A DNA stretch of 64,000 bases from Breznakia pachnodae (lineage in GTDB: Bacteria > Bacillota_I > Bacilli_A > Erysipelotrichales > Erysipelotrichaceae): NCBI RefSeq assembly GCF_030814225.1, contig NZ_JAUSUR010000006.1, forward strand, positions 1 to 64,000. The letters run 5' to 3'. This document shows positions 55,363 through 64,000 of the stretch, in pieces. The notes beneath the pieces are model-generated. The model was not told the DNA's origin. It saw nothing but the letters and a program-made list of their open reading frames with translations, and searched no databases. The position numbers and the translations under genes are program-made. The first letter of the stretch is position 1; each line of letters begins with the position of its first letter.

Positions 55363-56532
55363 ATGTTAGGAAATTTTAAGTATTCAAATCCAACAACACT
55401 ATATTTTGGTGAAAACGCATTGGATTATTTAAAGGAAGAGTTATCGAATTATGGAAAGAATATCATGCTTGTATATGGTGGTGGTTCGATCAAGAAGAAT
55501 GGAATCTATGATGATGTAGTAGCAATTCTTAAAGATAGTGGTAAAAATATCTTTGAAGATGCAGGTGTTATGCCGAATCCTACTGTTGAAAAATTATACG
55601 AAGGATGTAAGATTGCAAAAGATAACAATATCGATCTAATTCTATCTGTTGGTGGTGGTTCATGTTGTGACTACTCAAAAGCAGTATCGGTATCCGCTTA
55701 TGCAGAGGATGATCCATGGGAAAAATACTTTGCAAGAATGGAAGAAGTAGACAATAAAATTATTCCTGTTGGATGTATTCTGACAATGGCAGGAACTGGT
55801 TCGGAAATGAATGGTGGTTCGGTTATTACCAACCCTGAAACAAAACAAAAGATTGGTCATGTGTTTGGTGAGAATGTATTCCCTAAATTCTCTATTCTAA
55901 ATCCAACTTATACATATTCATTACCAAAGTATCAGATGGTAGCTGGATTCTTTGATATTATGTCTCATATCTTAGAACAATATTTCTCTGATTCTGATGA
56001 CAATACTTCAGACTACATCATGGAAGGATTATTACGTTCACTGATTCACAGTTCTAGAATTGCAGTTGATAACCCTACAGATTATGATGCAAGAAGTAAT
56101 ATTATGTGGACAGCAACATGGGCATTAAACACATTGGTTGCCAAAGGTAAAACAACAGACTGGATGGTTCATATGATTGGTCAATCTATTGGCGCCTATA
56201 CAGATGCAACGCATGGTATGACATTAGCAGCTGTATCAATGTCATATTATCGACTGATTATGCCTCATGGATTAGAAAAATTTAAACGCTATGCAATCAA
56301 TGTATGGGATATTAATCCCGAAGGAAAAAGTGATGAACAAATCGCGAATGAAGGATTAGATGCAATGGAAGCATATATGAATGAACTTGGTCTGGTAATG
56401 GATGCAAAAGTTCTTGGTGTTACGGATAAGATGCTGGATGGAATTGCTGATGGTACCTTTATCTCAAGTGGTGGTTATAAAACATTAACTCATGAAGATA
56501 TTGTAAACATCTTAAAAGAGAGTATGAAATAG
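55363..56532 (+). CDS. iron-containing alcohol dehydrogenase
   Basis: A 389-residue group III dehydrogenase, probably NADPH-dependent and reducing an aldehyde to an alcohol (YugJ/BdhA-like). It shows the nucleotide-binding GGGSCCDYSKA (about 98-108) and metal ligands in the D-x-x-SHILEQYF region and in DATHGMTLA. It is monocistronic. The MerR-type promoter suggests induction by a reactive aldehyde or related compound. Confidence 0.92.
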   Translation: MLGNFKYSNPTTLYFGENALDYLKEELSNYGKNIMLVYGGGSIKKNGIYDDVVAILKDSGKNIFEDAGVMPNPTVEKLYEGCKIAKDNNIDLILSVGGGSCCDYSKAVSVSAYAEDDPWEKYFARMEEVDNKIIPVGCILTMAGTGSEMNGGSVITNPETKQKIGHVFGENVFPKFSILNPTYTYSLPKYQMVAGFFDIMSHILEQYFSDSDDNTSDYIMEGLLRSLIHSSRIAVDNPTDYDARSNIMWTATWALNTLVAKGKTTDWMVHMIGQSIGAYTDATHGMTLAAVSMSYYRLIMPHGLEKFKRYAINVWDINPEGKSDEQIANEGLDAMEAYMNELGLVMDAKVLGVTDKMLDGIADGTFISSGGYKTLTHEDIVNILKESMK

Positions 56533-56545
56533 TATTTGAGAAACT

Positions 56546-56576
56546 AAAAATGAGTTCAGTTAACTCATTTTTTTTA
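56546..56576 (+). terminator. terminator of the alcohol dehydrogenase gene
   Basis: AATGAGTT and AACTCATT form an 8-bp stem with a 5-nt loop followed by eight Ts. Confidence 0.88.
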
Positions 56577-57073
56577 TGGTCGTTTAGCATTTCAAATCCA
56601 TCCAAAGTTTTATTTAGAAATTCATTAAAGGATTGCATTGTTTCAAAAACGTTTACTGATTTCTTTATAAAGTCATCAGACAATAACTCTTCATCACTTA
56701 CAAAGAATTCAAGATACCAACTTTTATACTTCAAATATTCAGCCTAAGAATGTTCAGGATCATAAGTCTTCGGAGCATTCTTTAGTTTTGTTCCTTTTAC
56801 TTCAAAGTTTTTTGTGAATTCAGGATTCGTAATTATCTTCTCCCATTCATCTCCATGGTCAACAATATAATCACGAATCATTGTAGTAGCATCATTGAAC
56901 ATATCCACAAATAAACCTTTACATATGAATGACTGTTTGGTTTAATGCAAATGAAATAACCTACTGGAATGGATAACTTCCTATTTTCTTCTATGTATTC
57001 TTTTTATGAGAATGATACCATTCTCGATTATTATTTGTTGTTAGTTCTTTTAAGTATGTAATTATTTTTTCAT
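56575..57073 (-). pseudogene. decayed DUF2461 family gene
   Basis: Reading leftward from an ATG at 57073 with GGAGGAG before it, fragments of a DUF2461 (TIGR02453) protein appear in changing frames: YLKELTTNNNREWYHSHKK, then EYIEENRKL, then GYFICIKPNSHSYV, then DEWEKIITNPEF and APKTYDPEHS. An in-frame TAG follows, then AEYLKYKSWYLEFF. There are at least two frameshifts, an internal deletion of the central part and one nonsense codon (CAG to TAG would explain it). The 3' end has merged with the neighbouring terminator. No functional product is expected. Confidence 0.8.
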
Positions 57074-57159
57074 GTTATCTCCTCCAACATTACTTATAAA
57101 TATGCATTACTTACTCTTTATACTATCGAACTATATTTATACTTTCTATCAGTTTATTT

Positions 57160-57203
57160 TGTATAAAAGCAAAAAGCACAGACTCTACTAGGTCTATGCT
57201 TTT
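57160..57203 (-). terminator. terminator of the aldolase/sugar operon
   Basis: AAAAGCA and TGCTTTT with inner GAC/GTC pairing form a hairpin; on the minus strand a T-rich run follows. It lies 44 bp after the aldolase stop codon. Confidence 0.75.
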
Positions 57204-57246
57204 GGACGTTATAATAATTTATGTTTTCTTGGTACTCTAAACTAAA

Positions 57247-58029
57247 TTATAAATTAAAGTGTTTCTTTAGCTCTTGCACATTTTCATCACTCATTGAATT
57301 AATCAAATTTGATTTTACTGAAACATATACTTGGGCATTCTTATCTAATGTTTCAATTAAACCAATCGCATCATCAATTGATGATCCACTTGAGAAAATT
57401 CCATGAAATGGCCAAATAACAACTCTCTTCTTTTCCATTTTCTTGGCTGTAGCTGGACCAATTTCTCCTTCACCACAAACCATCCATGGTAATACTGATA
57501 ATCCTTCTGGGAAAACCAGACAACATTCTGAATTCATTTTCCATAAAGTTTTTGTGAATTCATCTTCATCTAAATCATGAATCATTGTCATTGCATTGAT
57601 ATATGTTGGGTGACAATGCATAACAATCTTATTACTTATATCGTCACTTAATCGTGCACGATGACATAATACATGAGCTGGCAGTTCACTTGTCGGTCTG
57701 CCTTCCCCATTTCTTAGTCCCCATAGGATATCATAACTACCTTTATGAAATTGAATAATTCCTAAATCTTCTTCATATCGCTTTTTCATTGTGCGAAAGC
57801 ATGCGCCTGATCTTGTGATTAGAAATGATTTCCCTTCTAACCCTTGGGTATCAAAATCAACTTCCACAGTTGTAAGAACTTCTGTATAGTCTTTTAATTT
57901 ACTTAACTCTTCATCAGATAATAAGTAACTTATATTTCCTGCATGAAACTCTCCCCAACCTGCTTTCCAAAAATAATGACATGCTTCAACGATATCGTCC
58001 ATAAAGTCAATATTTAAAATACTCATCAT
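57247..58029 (-). CDS. rhaD: rhamnulose-1-phosphate aldolase-like class II aldolase
   Basis: A 260-residue zinc-dependent aldolase of the RhaD/FucA/AraD family. It has GWGEFHAGNISYLL near the N-terminus, GRPTSELPAHVLCH in the middle and HCHPTYINAMT with zinc-binding histidines. RhaD cleaves L-rhamnulose-1-P to DHAP and lactaldehyde. No rhamnose isomerase or kinase is present; neighbours are a galactitol-type PTS and DhaKL, so the natural substrate may be another ketose 1-phosphate. It is last in the operon, after rpoN. Confidence 0.85.
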   Translation of the reverse strand: MMSILNIDFMDDIVEACHYFWKAGWGEFHAGNISYLLSDEELSKLKDYTEVLTTVEVDFDTQGLEGKSFLITRSGACFRTMKKRYEEDLGIIQFHKGSYDILWGLRNGEGRPTSELPAHVLCHRARLSDDISNKIVMHCHPTYINAMTMIHDLDEDEFTKTLWKMNSECCLVFPEGLSVLPWMVCGEGEIGPATAKKMEKKRVVIWPFHGIFSSGSSIDDAIGLIETLDKNAQVYVSVKSNLINSMSDENVQELKKHFNL

Positions 58030-58066
58030 AAATTCCTTTCATTTGTAAGACGATAATTAGATATAA

Positions 58067-59389
58067 TTATTCCCTTCTAACATTTGAAGATGGAATTGAT
58101 AGTTCCTCTCGATACTTGCTTACACTTCTTCTGGATACTGGAAATCCTTCTTCCTTCAAGATTACTTGAATCTGTTGGTCGCTATAAGGATGTTGCTTGT
58201 CCTCAAGGCGAATAATTTCTTGTATCTCTTCCTTGATTAAATTTCTAGGAGCACTCACACTACCTTGTTTTGAATAGGTTCGAGGTACTAAGGTGCGTAA
58301 AGGATAAGTTCCAAAGTTACATTTAAAATATTTATCCTGTAATGCCCTGCTGATAGTAGAAGAATGCAAACCAGTCATTTCTTCTATATCAATTAATCGT
58401 AGTGGTTTCAGATTCCTTTTTTCTCCTGTCTTAAAGAATACATCCTGATATTCAACTAAAGCCGTAATAATCTTTTTCAGTGTAATACTTCTTCTTGTTG
58501 TACAGTACTGTAACCATTTAAAGTCCTGTAATTTCTTAGAAAGAAATTCTTTACTATATTTATCTAATTTCGTTTGTTTATATAGTTCTAAGCTATTTTC
58601 ATTTATCTTTAACTTCTTTTCAAAACCAGAATTTAATTCAATAACTATTTCATCCTCTTCGCTTTCAATATAAGCATCTGGAATAATATATGTAGTTCTT
58701 TCATGAATCGCAAATCCATTCGCTGGAAGTGGATTCATCTCTTTAATAAGTGATACAGCAGTTTTCACTTCTTCAATCGAAACGTTTTCTGCTTTTGCAA
58801 TATAAGAATAATTCTTTATTCCTACATACTCCAAATAAGATTCAATAATTAGTTTGACCAAGGAATTTGATTTATTATTATCTAATTGAAGTAATAAACA
58901 CTCAATTAAATCTCTTGCACCTAATCCCTTTGGTTCTACACTTTGTAGAAGTTTTAGGTAATACATTCCTTCTTTGTCAGTTAAATCAAACAGGTTACAG
59001 ACAACACTCATTTCTTCATTCAGATATCCTTTTGTATCCAGTGACTCCACTAGAAATGTAATTACTTGCAGATCGGTTGTAGTCTTGATATATTTTTCCA
59101 GTTGCATTTTCACATGACTTAGTAAATCAACTTCGTTTGTATCAGCAATATCAAACTCCTGCAAATCATTATTATGTTTTCTGCTTTTTTTGTAATCAAC
59201 ATCCTTCTCAACTAAATTAGTAGCCGAGTTTAAATGATCATCAACATCGGAAAAAGGATTGTCCAACAGACTGGTATCTATCAGTGTTTCCATTTCATGA
59301 TAACCCATTTGTAACATATTCATTGAATGTATTAGTTTTGGCGAAAACTGTTGTTTCTGTTTTTGAATAACTTCTAGTTTTTGATTCAT
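58067..59389 (-). CDS. rpoN: RNA polymerase sigma-54 factor
   Basis: A 440-residue alternative sigma factor that needs AAA+ activators and recognises -24/-12 promoters. The Gln/Met/Leu-rich region I (KQQFSPKLIHSMNMLQM), the core-binding and HTH regions (TGLHSSTISRALQDKYF) and the RpoN box SRRSVSKYREELSIP at the C-terminus are all present. It is embedded between a dehydrogenase and an aldolase gene in a sugar operon. No sigma-54 activator lies in the window. Confidence 0.96.
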   Translation of the reverse strand: MNQKLEVIQKQKQQFSPKLIHSMNMLQMGYHEMETLIDTSLLDNPFSDVDDHLNSATNLVEKDVDYKKSRKHNNDLQEFDIADTNEVDLLSHVKMQLEKYIKTTTDLQVITFLVESLDTKGYLNEEMSVVCNLFDLTDKEGMYYLKLLQSVEPKGLGARDLIECLLLQLDNNKSNSLVKLIIESYLEYVGIKNYSYIAKAENVSIEEVKTAVSLIKEMNPLPANGFAIHERTTYIIPDAYIESEEDEIVIELNSGFEKKLKINENSLELYKQTKLDKYSKEFLSKKLQDFKWLQYCTTRRSITLKKIITALVEYQDVFFKTGEKRNLKPLRLIDIEEMTGLHSSTISRALQDKYFKCNFGTYPLRTLVPRTYSKQGSVSAPRNLIKEEIQEIIRLEDKQHPYSDQQIQVILKEEGFPVSRRSVSKYREELSIPSSNVRRE

Positions 59390-59425
59390 ACGTATAGTAT
59401 ATTATAAATTTTCAATTACTGATGA

Positions 59426-60460
59426 CTATTCAGGAAAAACAATGCAATTTTTAATTACTTTTCCACTTGCATGTTCCAGTATAGCTTTTTCAGTATCTTC
59501 AATTGGATATTCATTCTGAACAAAGTCATCCGCCGAAATTGCATTCATTTTTAACATTTCAAAAGCTGCATTTACATGTCTTGGTGTTGTATGGAACACC
59601 CCTTTTAATGTTAATTGTTCATAGTGAACCTTCGTAGTATCTACAGGTACTGTAAGTCCCTTTTTCGTTCCACCAAAGAACAACACTTCTCCTCCAGGTC
59701 TTGCCATATCCAGGGCAATTGACCATACTTCTGGTAACCCTGCTGCTTCAATTGCAGCATCTACTCCACGTTTATCTTCAGTTAAGTCTCTTACTGCCTG
59801 TGCCTGATCTTTTACATCCTTAATGTTGATTGTTTCAACAGCACCAAGTTTCTTCGCTAACTGTAATCTTTCATCTGATAAGTCACAAGCAATTACGCGT
59901 GCTCCTCTTAAATAACACATGCGAATAAACATTAATCCAATTGGACCACATCCATTTACACAAACAGTATCTCCAATATCAAAGTTTGTCATTTCTGTTC
60001 CATATAACGCGCAGGCAAGCGGTTCAAGTAGTGCTGCCTGTTTGTATGACATTCCTTCTGGAATCAAGAATGTATTTAATTCTACGATTTTTTTGGGAAC
60101 TAATTGATATTCTGCATACGCTCCATTTTTGAACTGGTTTTGAATTAAATCAACACACATTGATTCTTGACCTTTTTTACAGTAGTAACATTTTCCACAT
60201 GAAGCAGAATTATGAGCAACTACTTTATCTCCTACTTTAAATTTAGTGACACCTTCTCCAATTGCATGAACAACTCCTGCTGCTTCATGACCCATCGTAA
60301 ATGGTGGTTCATAACGATAACCTCTTTTGTATGTTTTTACATCTGTACCACATGTTAGCGTTACAACATTCTTTATAACAATCTCACCTTTTGCTGGAGT
60401 AGGCACTTCTGCTTCTTCCACTCTTATATCTTCAGGTGCGTAAAATAAAATTCTTTTCAT
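59426..60460 (-). CDS. zinc-dependent MDR-family alcohol/polyol dehydrogenase
   Basis: A 344-residue enzyme of the medium-chain family. It has catalytic zinc ligands in TCGTDVK and GHEAAGVV, a structural zinc lobe with four cysteines (CGKCYYCKKGQESMC), and a Rossmann fold with GCGPIGLMFIR. It resembles sorbitol/galactitol-phosphate-type dehydrogenases. Its ATG overlaps the dhaL stop. With a PTS upstream, it may oxidise a polyol phosphate to a ketose phosphate. Confidence 0.88.
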   Translation of the reverse strand: MKRILFYAPEDIRVEEAEVPTPAKGEIVIKNVVTLTCGTDVKTYKRGYRYEPPFTMGHEAAGVVHAIGEGVTKFKVGDKVVAHNSASCGKCYYCKKGQESMCVDLIQNQFKNGAYAEYQLVPKKIVELNTFLIPEGMSYKQAALLEPLACALYGTEMTNFDIGDTVCVNGCGPIGLMFIRMCYLRGARVIACDLSDERLQLAKKLGAVETINIKDVKDQAQAVRDLTEDKRGVDAAIEAAGLPEVWSIALDMARPGGEVLFFGGTKKGLTVPVDTTKVHYEQLTLKGVFHTTPRHVNAAFEMLKMNAISADDFVQNEYPIEDTEKAILEHASGKVIKNCIVFPE

Positions 60461-61116
60461 TACTTCGTTCCTCCTAGTTTATGTAATATATAATTTCCTA
60501 AACACTCCAATTGTAGAGCCATCGTTACTGCACCTGGATCTAAATGACCCACACCTTTATCTGTGCGATAGCTTGCTCTCCCCCTTGCAGCTTCCATATT
60601 CTTTGTATTTTCTGCGCCTTCTTTTGCGCCATTTATAAACATTTCAATAATATCTTTTTCGTCTTTATTTGCTTCCAACCCTTTGCGATAACATACCAGT
60701 GCATTGTACAGACTATCCACCATTGTCTTTTGTCCTGGCTGGGTTTTCCCACGCTCCATAATTGCTTTCAGCATTGCATCCAGCATTGTATACAAACTGT
60801 TGATTGTAAGATCATTTTCATTTTGTATTGCTTTTGCGGCTGCTACATAGCCACTTCCATATAATGCTCCTGATGAACCACCGATTGCAGAAAACATTGT
60901 CATACCGATTTTTTTTAATAAATCTGAAATATTTAATGTTTTTAAATCTTCACTCATTCCTGTGATTTTCTCAAATCCCATATATAGATTTGCCCAATGA
61001 TCACCGTCTCCAGTTGTTGCATCAAGCTCTGTAATGTAATCTTTCTGACCACCAATTACTTCTTTGGTTTCCATCATATATGCAATATAATCATTTGTAT
61101 CTAATTTAAAACTCAT
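60460..61116 (-). CDS. dhaL: DhaL-type dihydroxyacetone kinase subunit
   Basis: A 218-residue nucleotide-binding subunit. It has LDATTGDGDHWANL with the magnesium-binding aspartates, and GGSSGALYGSG. DhaL supplies phosphate to the substrate held on DhaK. The DhaM phosphodonor is not seen in the window, so whether ADP/PTS or ATP is used is unknown. It starts 3 bp after dhaK. Confidence 0.9.
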   Translation of the reverse strand: MSFKLDTNDYIAYMMETKEVIGGQKDYITELDATTGDGDHWANLYMGFEKITGMSEDLKTLNISDLLKKIGMTMFSAIGGSSGALYGSGYVAAAKAIQNENDLTINSLYTMLDAMLKAIMERGKTQPGQKTMVDSLYNALVCYRKGLEANKDEKDIIEMFINGAKEGAENTKNMEAARGRASYRTDKGVGHLDPGAVTMALQLECLGNYILHKLGGTK

Positions 61117-61119
61117 CGC

Positions 61120-62106
61120 TTACTCCTTTAGTGCTGAAGTATTACATGGCATTAATAACAATTCTTTTAGTTCATCATCCAGTTTTAGTAAACTACAAGA
61201 TGCTCCAGCCATTTCAATCGCTGTCATATAATTACCAACATAATATTTTATTGGCTGTAATCCATGTTCCTTTAACTCATGGTCAATATCTGCTGCCAGA
61301 ATATACAATTCCATCAGTGGGGTTCCACCTAACCCATTGACCATAACAGCAACCTCGCTATTATCCCCATAATCCATATCTTCAAGAATTCGGTTGACGA
61401 TTAAGTTACTCACTTCTTTTGATGTTCCTAGCTTTGTTTTTATGATTCCTGGTTCACCATGAATCCCCATACCAACTTCCATTTTATTTTCTTCAATTGT
61501 AAAACCTGCCTTACCTACTGCAGGTATGGTGCATGATGAAAGCGAAACCCCGAAACTGCGAACATTTTGAATTGCTTTTTGAGCAACTCTTTTCACTTCC
61601 GCTAGACTAGCACCACTCTCTGCTTTTGCACCTGCAATTTTATGAACAAATACCGTACCTGCTATCCCTCTTCGACCAGTTGAATCATCACTGTCTTCTA
61701 CTGCCACATCATCCTTCACAACAACATGATCAACTTCAATCCCTTCCTCTTTTGCCAATTCCTCAGCTATCTCAAAGTTCATAATATCACCAGCATAATT
61801 CTTAATAACAAGCAGTACACCTTCTTTAGCATCTGCCAGTTGAATTCCTCTAAGTACACGGTCTGGTGATGGTGATGCAAAGACATTTCCACTTACTGCG
61901 GCATCCAGCATTCCATATCCTACATATCCAGCATGTGCTGGTTCATGTCCACTTCCTCCACCGGAAACAACTCCAACTTTTCTGGTTTTATTTTTTCTTG
62001 AGATAACAGCACCCTCAACATCATAATCGACATCAGGGTTGGTAATTTCAATTCCCCTTAACATTTCCTCAACAACTTCATTTGGATTATTTAGCAGTTT
62101 TTTCAT
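61120..62106 (-). CDS. dhaK: DhaK-type dihydroxyacetone kinase subunit
   Basis: A 328-residue substrate-binding subunit that holds the ketone covalently on a histidine. It has SGGGSGHEPAHAGYVG (about 48-63) and GIHGEPGI, whose H216 matches E. coli H218. I place the start at the ATG at 62106 because GGAGG lies just before it. It overlaps the upstream small membrane protein gene. DHA is the canonical substrate, but related DAK enzymes phosphorylate erythrulose and other ketoses. Confidence 0.93.
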   Translation of the reverse strand: MKKLLNNPNEVVEEMLRGIEITNPDVDYDVEGAVISRKNKTRKVGVVSGGGSGHEPAHAGYVGYGMLDAAVSGNVFASPSPDRVLRGIQLADAKEGVLLVIKNYAGDIMNFEIAEELAKEEGIEVDHVVVKDDVAVEDSDDSTGRRGIAGTVFVHKIAGAKAESGASLAEVKRVAQKAIQNVRSFGVSLSSCTIPAVGKAGFTIEENKMEVGMGIHGEPGIIKTKLGTSKEVSNLIVNRILEDMDYGDNSEVAVMVNGLGGTPLMELYILAADIDHELKEHGLQPIKYYVGNYMTAIEMAGASCSLLKLDDELKELLLMPCNTSALKE

Positions 62107-62317
62107 GTTTTCCTCCATTAGCAAAGTGTGCATTTGTAACCCCTTTATCCTGATAGAATTTAGGGATTGCTACTTCATCGTTTCGCTTCTTCAATATAGC
62201 TGTGACAAGTGCACATACACCTGCCAGCAGCCAATTATTTGTTATAAACGATAATACTAATGACAGAGAAACAAGAAGAACTCCGACATACCACACAATA
62301 TTTCTAAATTTATTCAT
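62087..62317 (-). CDS. small membrane protein between PTS IIC and dhaK
   Basis: A 76-residue protein with two hydrophobic segments (about 7-25 and 28-43) and a polar, lysine/histidine-rich C-terminal tail. GGGAGTG lies at a normal distance before the ATG. It overlaps dhaK by 20 bp, which supports translation within the operon. No family is recognised. Confidence 0.65.
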   Translation of the reverse strand: MNKFRNIVWYVGVLLVSLSLVLSFITNNWLLAGVCALVTAILKKRNDEVAIPKFYQDKGVTNAHFANGGKHEKTAK

Positions 62318-62347
62318 GTTTACACTCCCATCTTAGTAATCGTACTA

Positions 62348-63700
62348 TTATTCAGAATCTAATCCTAAACGTTTTTTTGCTTCTTTTTCTTCTTTCTTCA
62401 TTGATTTGAAATAGAATACTGCCAGTACAGCAATTGCTCCACAAGCTACCATTCCAAAGATGTTACCATTACCGGCTTCAAATAAAGCCCATCTGATTTC
62501 TGCAATATCCATTCCCCACCAAGTGATTTGACCAGCTGCTAATGTTGTTCCTGACTTAACTGCAAGTTCGGTAAGCATTGGTGCGATTGCTGATGCTGAC
62601 CAACATAAGATTGGTACCCATAAGTAAGAAATAATAAGCATCTTCAATAAGTTTCCTTTACATGCTAAGAATGCTGCCGCACATACACATACGTTCATTA
62701 GATTACCAAATGGAAGCGTAGAGTTTCCTGGTAATACTAATGCACATACAAGTGCTACTGGAATTGTTAAGATAATTGCAACCCAGATTTCAGGGTTTCC
62801 AGCTAAGATTGGCCAGTCTAATCCAATAACCAAATCTTTGTTTGGAAAACGTCTCTTCATAAATGCATTTGCTGCATCTGAAATTGGTGTTAATGCTGTC
62901 ATAAACAGTTTTGATACCATTGGAAATAACGTTAGTGCAGTTCCCGCCTGTACCCCTAATAATAAGGAAGCTTGTCCTTGACCAGCTACTAATCCAATAA
63001 TGGTACCAATAATAAATCCTAATACATGATTTTCACCAAATACTCCAATTTTATTTCTGATGGTAGCTGCATTCCAGTTTGTATGAGAAGGTAAAATTTT
63101 ATCTAATACACGACTCATTGGATAGAAAACAATATTACTCAAGAACATTGGATGAGGAATACCAACTCCTGGGATTCCAGTTAATTCACGTACTTGATAT
63201 TTTGTTGAATCTGAGTTCTTTAGTTCTAATATAATTTGTATAACAGCTACAACAAATCCAATAATTACATTTCCAGTAACAGTAGTAATCAAAAATGCAG
63301 TAAATACTTTATTACCAACATTCCACATATCTACATTTAAGGTATCTGTTGTTCCAGTAGCAATCATAATTAAGTTAATTACAATCTGTACGGGAAACAT
63401 CAGGAAGGCATATTGCCACTGCCAGGCTAATCCAAGTGCTGGTGCCCAACCCATATCTAATGCAGTTAATTCAATTCCTGAGTTTTCAACAAATGCCTGA
63501 GCTGCTACACCGACTGTATCACCCATAAATGAAATGATCAGGTTAATACCAATAAATGCAACTCCCATTGTTAATGCAGCCGAGAATGCTTTTCCTGGCT
63601 TCAATCCTACGATAATCCCTATAATTAATAATACGATTGGCAGAAACACTGCTGCCCCTAAATCTAATAATGATTGAAAAACATCACTCAAAATTTCCAT
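62348..63700 (-). CDS. PTS galactitol-type transporter subunit IIC
   Basis: A 450-residue membrane permease of the galactitol (Gat/Sgc) PTS class with about ten or more hydrophobic segments. Typical parts are LGAAVFLPIVLLIIGIIVGL, GWAPALGLAWQWQ and RRFPNKDLVIGLDWP. It starts 12 bp after the IIB gene. Substrate could be galactitol or another polyol; the DhaKL/aldolase neighbours argue for a polyol broken to triose or tetrose units. Confidence 0.93.
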   Translation of the reverse strand: MEILSDVFQSLLDLGAAVFLPIVLLIIGIIVGLKPGKAFSAALTMGVAFIGINLIISFMGDTVGVAAQAFVENSGIELTALDMGWAPALGLAWQWQYAFLMFPVQIVINLIMIATGTTDTLNVDMWNVGNKVFTAFLITTVTGNVIIGFVVAVIQIILELKNSDSTKYQVRELTGIPGVGIPHPMFLSNIVFYPMSRVLDKILPSHTNWNAATIRNKIGVFGENHVLGFIIGTIIGLVAGQGQASLLLGVQAGTALTLFPMVSKLFMTALTPISDAANAFMKRRFPNKDLVIGLDWPILAGNPEIWVAIILTIPVALVCALVLPGNSTLPFGNLMNVCVCAAAFLACKGNLLKMLIISYLWVPILCWSASAIAPMLTELAVKSGTTLAAGQITWWGMDIAEIRWALFEAGNGNIFGMVACGAIAVLAVFYFKSMKKEEKEAKKRLGLDSE

Positions 63701-63712
63701 TTCTAGTTCCTC

Positions 63713-64000
63713 CTATTTGATTAACTCTATAATTTTTTCAATTGTTTCATCTCTTCCTACACCTGTTAATAATGGAATCCCACTTACTACAGGTATCTCA
63801 TATTCTTCAACTACACCAACTACTGGAGTGATTGATACATATACATCAGCGTTCTTAATAAACATATCCAATGATTTAATATCTACTGCTTCTGCCTTTG
63901 CTAATGAGCTCAAACCTTGTTCTTCTAATGCATTATTAATTTTAGTAGCAACTGTAGCAGAAGTTGCAATTCCTCCTCCACAAGCAACAATTATTGTTTT
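63713..64000 (-). CDS. PTS galactitol-type transporter subunit IIB (5' end cut by window)
   Basis: The open frame runs to the last base: the first visible residues are KTIIVACGGGIATSATVA, with the phosphorylated cysteine in ACGGG. Only the initiator codon and perhaps one more residue are missing. About 95 residues are visible, near the normal IIB size. It relays phosphate to IIC encoded next. Confidence 0.93.
   Translation of the reverse strand, partial: KTIIVACGGGIATSATVATKINNALEEQGLSSLAKAEAVDIKSLDMFIKNADVYVSITPVVGVVEEYEIPVVSGIPLLTGVGRDETIEKIIELIK

Noticed and set aside
56459..56734. Open frame overlapping the 3' end of the alcohol dehydrogenase gene
   Set aside because: It is the tail of the broken DUF2461 pseudogene running on into the neighbouring gene, not an independent gene.
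63713..63913. 66-codon frame beginning at an internal TTG
   Set aside because: The frame continues to the window edge with the full IIB active-site motif, so the shorter version is an artefact of start choice.
1..64000. CRISPR arrays, insertion sequences, tRNA genes
   Set aside because: No regular repeat-spacer array, transposase or cloverleaf sequence was seen on reading both strands. A tRNA scan was not possible, so a missed tRNA cannot be excluded.

Overview
The window is a low-GC, Gram-positive (Bacillota) chromosome. Gene content and order (mraZ-rsmH-ftsL-PBP-mraY-murD, yceD-rpmF, cvpA-mutS2-uvrC, a T-box on trpS, NEAT-type heme proteins, many PTS genes, an anaerobe-like set of dehydrogenases) suggest a gut Erysipelotrichia-like anaerobe. 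The species cannot be fixed from sequence alone.

Left part (1-23.4 kb) is mostly core genome. The left edge carries what looks like an rRNA-operon promoter firing out of the window. Then come an Spx-like protein, trpS behind a tryptophan T-box, sfsA, and a short cell-wall/division operon (mraZ, rsmH, ftsL, PBP2, mraY, murD, uppP) whose leader has five MraZ-type boxes at exact 10-bp spacing. Further on are rpmF with yceD, a nucleotidyltransferase, tmcAL (probably leaderless), yebC, and a cvpA-mutS2-uvrC-nagA operon facing rnhC.

Middle part (23.4-48 kb) is an accessory, cell-surface region. It starts with a two-gene operon encoding a dockerin-bearing giant surface protein and an anchored cohesin-like protein. 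Upstream lies a segment of about 180 bp bounded by two near-identical 25-bp sites in inverted orientation, each with 9-bp arms around an identical 7-bp core. The segment contains a good promoter and is followed directly by an orphan tyrosine recombinase. I read it as a phase-variable promoter switch for the cohesin/dockerin operon, now facing away from it (OFF); this is the most interesting system in the window. Next is a heme/iron region: NEAT protein, Shp-like protein, IsdE-like lipoprotein, FecCD permease, ATPase, YbaN, a CydDC-like exporter, a YgbA-family protein, and a second heterodimeric ABC pair with a TetR regulator. Three DtxR/IdeR-like iron boxes precede its operons. A GH3 glycosidase follows, controlled by a cre site plus a BglG/LicT-type RNA antiterminator (RAT) and terminator, then a cobalamin-riboswitch-controlled DUF4430/ECF pair.

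Right part (48-64 kb) is mostly carbon metabolism. It has a pirin, a MerR/phosphatase operon with a classic 19-bp-spacer promoter, a fructose-type PTS (IIA, IIB, IIC) with a PRD regulator, a DapB-like dehydrogenase, an iron alcohol dehydrogenase behind another 19-bp-spacer promoter, a decayed DUF2461 pseudogene, and a long leftward operon. That operon encodes galactitol-type PTS IIB-IIC, a small membrane protein, DhaK, DhaL, a zinc dehydrogenase, sigma-54 and a rhamnulose-1-phosphate-type aldolase, and it runs off the right edge. No tRNA, CRISPR array or insertion sequence was recognised.
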